Assembly (NCBI GenBank): GCA_035570275.1
Contig: DATMNI010000284.1
Coordinates: forward strand, 1-5,424
Origin: DATMNI01 sp035570275
GTDB taxonomy: Bacteria > Acidobacteriota > Terriglobia > Bryobacterales > Bryobacteraceae
Reading direction: 5' to 3'
DNA length: 5,424 bases
A program made the translations under genes and the position numbers. The notes under the pieces are model-generated. The model did no database searches and was not told the DNA's origin. It saw nothing but the letters and a program-made list of their open reading frames with translations. Of this stretch, positions 5,098 to 5,424 are shown in pieces. How positions within the stretch are numbered: the stretch's first letter is position 1; every line of letters starts with the position of its first letter.

Positions 5098-5424
5098 ATG
5101 CACATTGCAAAGTTACGGTCAAAAAACCGAAAACTCGTTCTGCTGCTGGGGCTGGGCATGGCCGTTCATGTCAGCCTCTCCAGCCCCCTGCTGTGTCAAA
5201 CGCCTGCGTTTAGCGTCAACCCCGGAAAAATGGAACTTGAGGTGAATCCAGGCACTGAAAAGACAGCGGCCTTCGAAATCACAGCCGCTTCTGCCCCGGT
5301 ACCGGAACGCGGGCGCATCATGGTGAGCCAGACGGACTGGTCCATCCTGGAAGACGGTTCGCTCACATTCAAGCAACCGGGATCATCCCAGGAGCCATCG
5401 GCATCTTCCTGGATTACTTTCAGT
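5098..5424 (+). CDS. N-terminal part of a periplasmic pilus-assembly chaperone-like protein (3' end outside window)
   Basis: 109 codons are visible and the frame is open at the window edge. The start has five basic residues in 5-12, then a hydrophobic core at 13-29, typical of a Sec signal; processing is probably just before 'TPAFSVNPG'. Cys33 is preceded by P-L-L, a poor lipobox, so a lipoprotein is unlikely. The mature start 'FSVNPGKMELEVNPGTEK' carries the P-x-x-x-E-L-x-V-x-P-G strand pair of fimbrial-chaperone N-terminal domains. Next come 'VSQTDWSILEDGSLTF' (76-91) and 'SASSWITFS' (101-109); the D-W-x-x-x-x-D-G and S-x-x-W-I pairs recur in this chaperone family as I know it. Its place directly after the pilin-like gene fits chaperone-subunit pairing. 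The partial protein at 2-310 looks like the C-terminal half of the same family, so the two may be paralogues. Confidence 0.65.
   Translation, partial: MHIAKLRSKNRKLVLLLGLGMAVHVSLSSPLLCQTPAFSVNPGKMELEVNPGTEKTAAFEITAASAPVPERGRIMVSQTDWSILEDGSLTFKQPGSSQEPSASSWITFS

Noticed and set aside
1..5424. CRISPR arrays, tRNA or rRNA genes, insertion sequences
   Set aside because: No regularly spaced direct repeats, cloverleaf-like segments, transposase motifs or terminal inverted repeats were seen.

Overview
The window looks like part of a surface-fibre (pilus-like) assembly locus from a high-GC Gram-negative bacterium. The secreted β-proteins, the style of the signal peptides and the motifs in one decayed gene remind me most of soil Acidobacteria of the Solibacter/Bryobacter type. 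That placement comes from remembered family resemblance, not from a search. All genes and gene relics are on the + strand, so the whole stretch reads as one operon or a set of linked transcription units.

Layout. Positions 2-310 hold the C-terminal end of a periplasmic protein resembling a fimbrial or pilus-assembly chaperone. After 31 bp comes a large, intact 1058-residue outer-membrane protein (342-3518) with a signal peptide, an N-terminal domain like copper amine oxidase N-terminal ('stalk') domains, a Gly linker, a long β-strand-rich section that is probably a barrel, and four tandem Ig-like carboxypeptidase-regulatory-type domains. I read it as an unconventional usher. Positions 3519-4365 contain no intact gene but are not blank. 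They hold a possible coding relic (3519-3665), a clearly frameshifted secreted-protein pseudogene (3669-4049) and the remains of a pilin-like gene (about 4062-4315). An intact 228-residue secreted pilin-like protein (4366-5052) follows, then the N-terminal 109 codons of a chaperone-like protein (5098 to the window edge).

How they fit together (inference). The chaperone would escort the β-rich subunit through the periplasm and the large barrel protein would export it. The order chaperone, usher-like, relics, pilin, chaperone suggests two neighbouring assembly modules, or a duplicated module, in which the subunit genes after the first usher have decayed while a related pilin next door stays intact. 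The window cuts both chaperones, so the two cannot be compared with each other here.

The most informative points are the layered frameshifts between 3669 and 4315, the 13/30 identity between the pilin relic and the intact pilin, and the unusual domain order of the usher-like protein.
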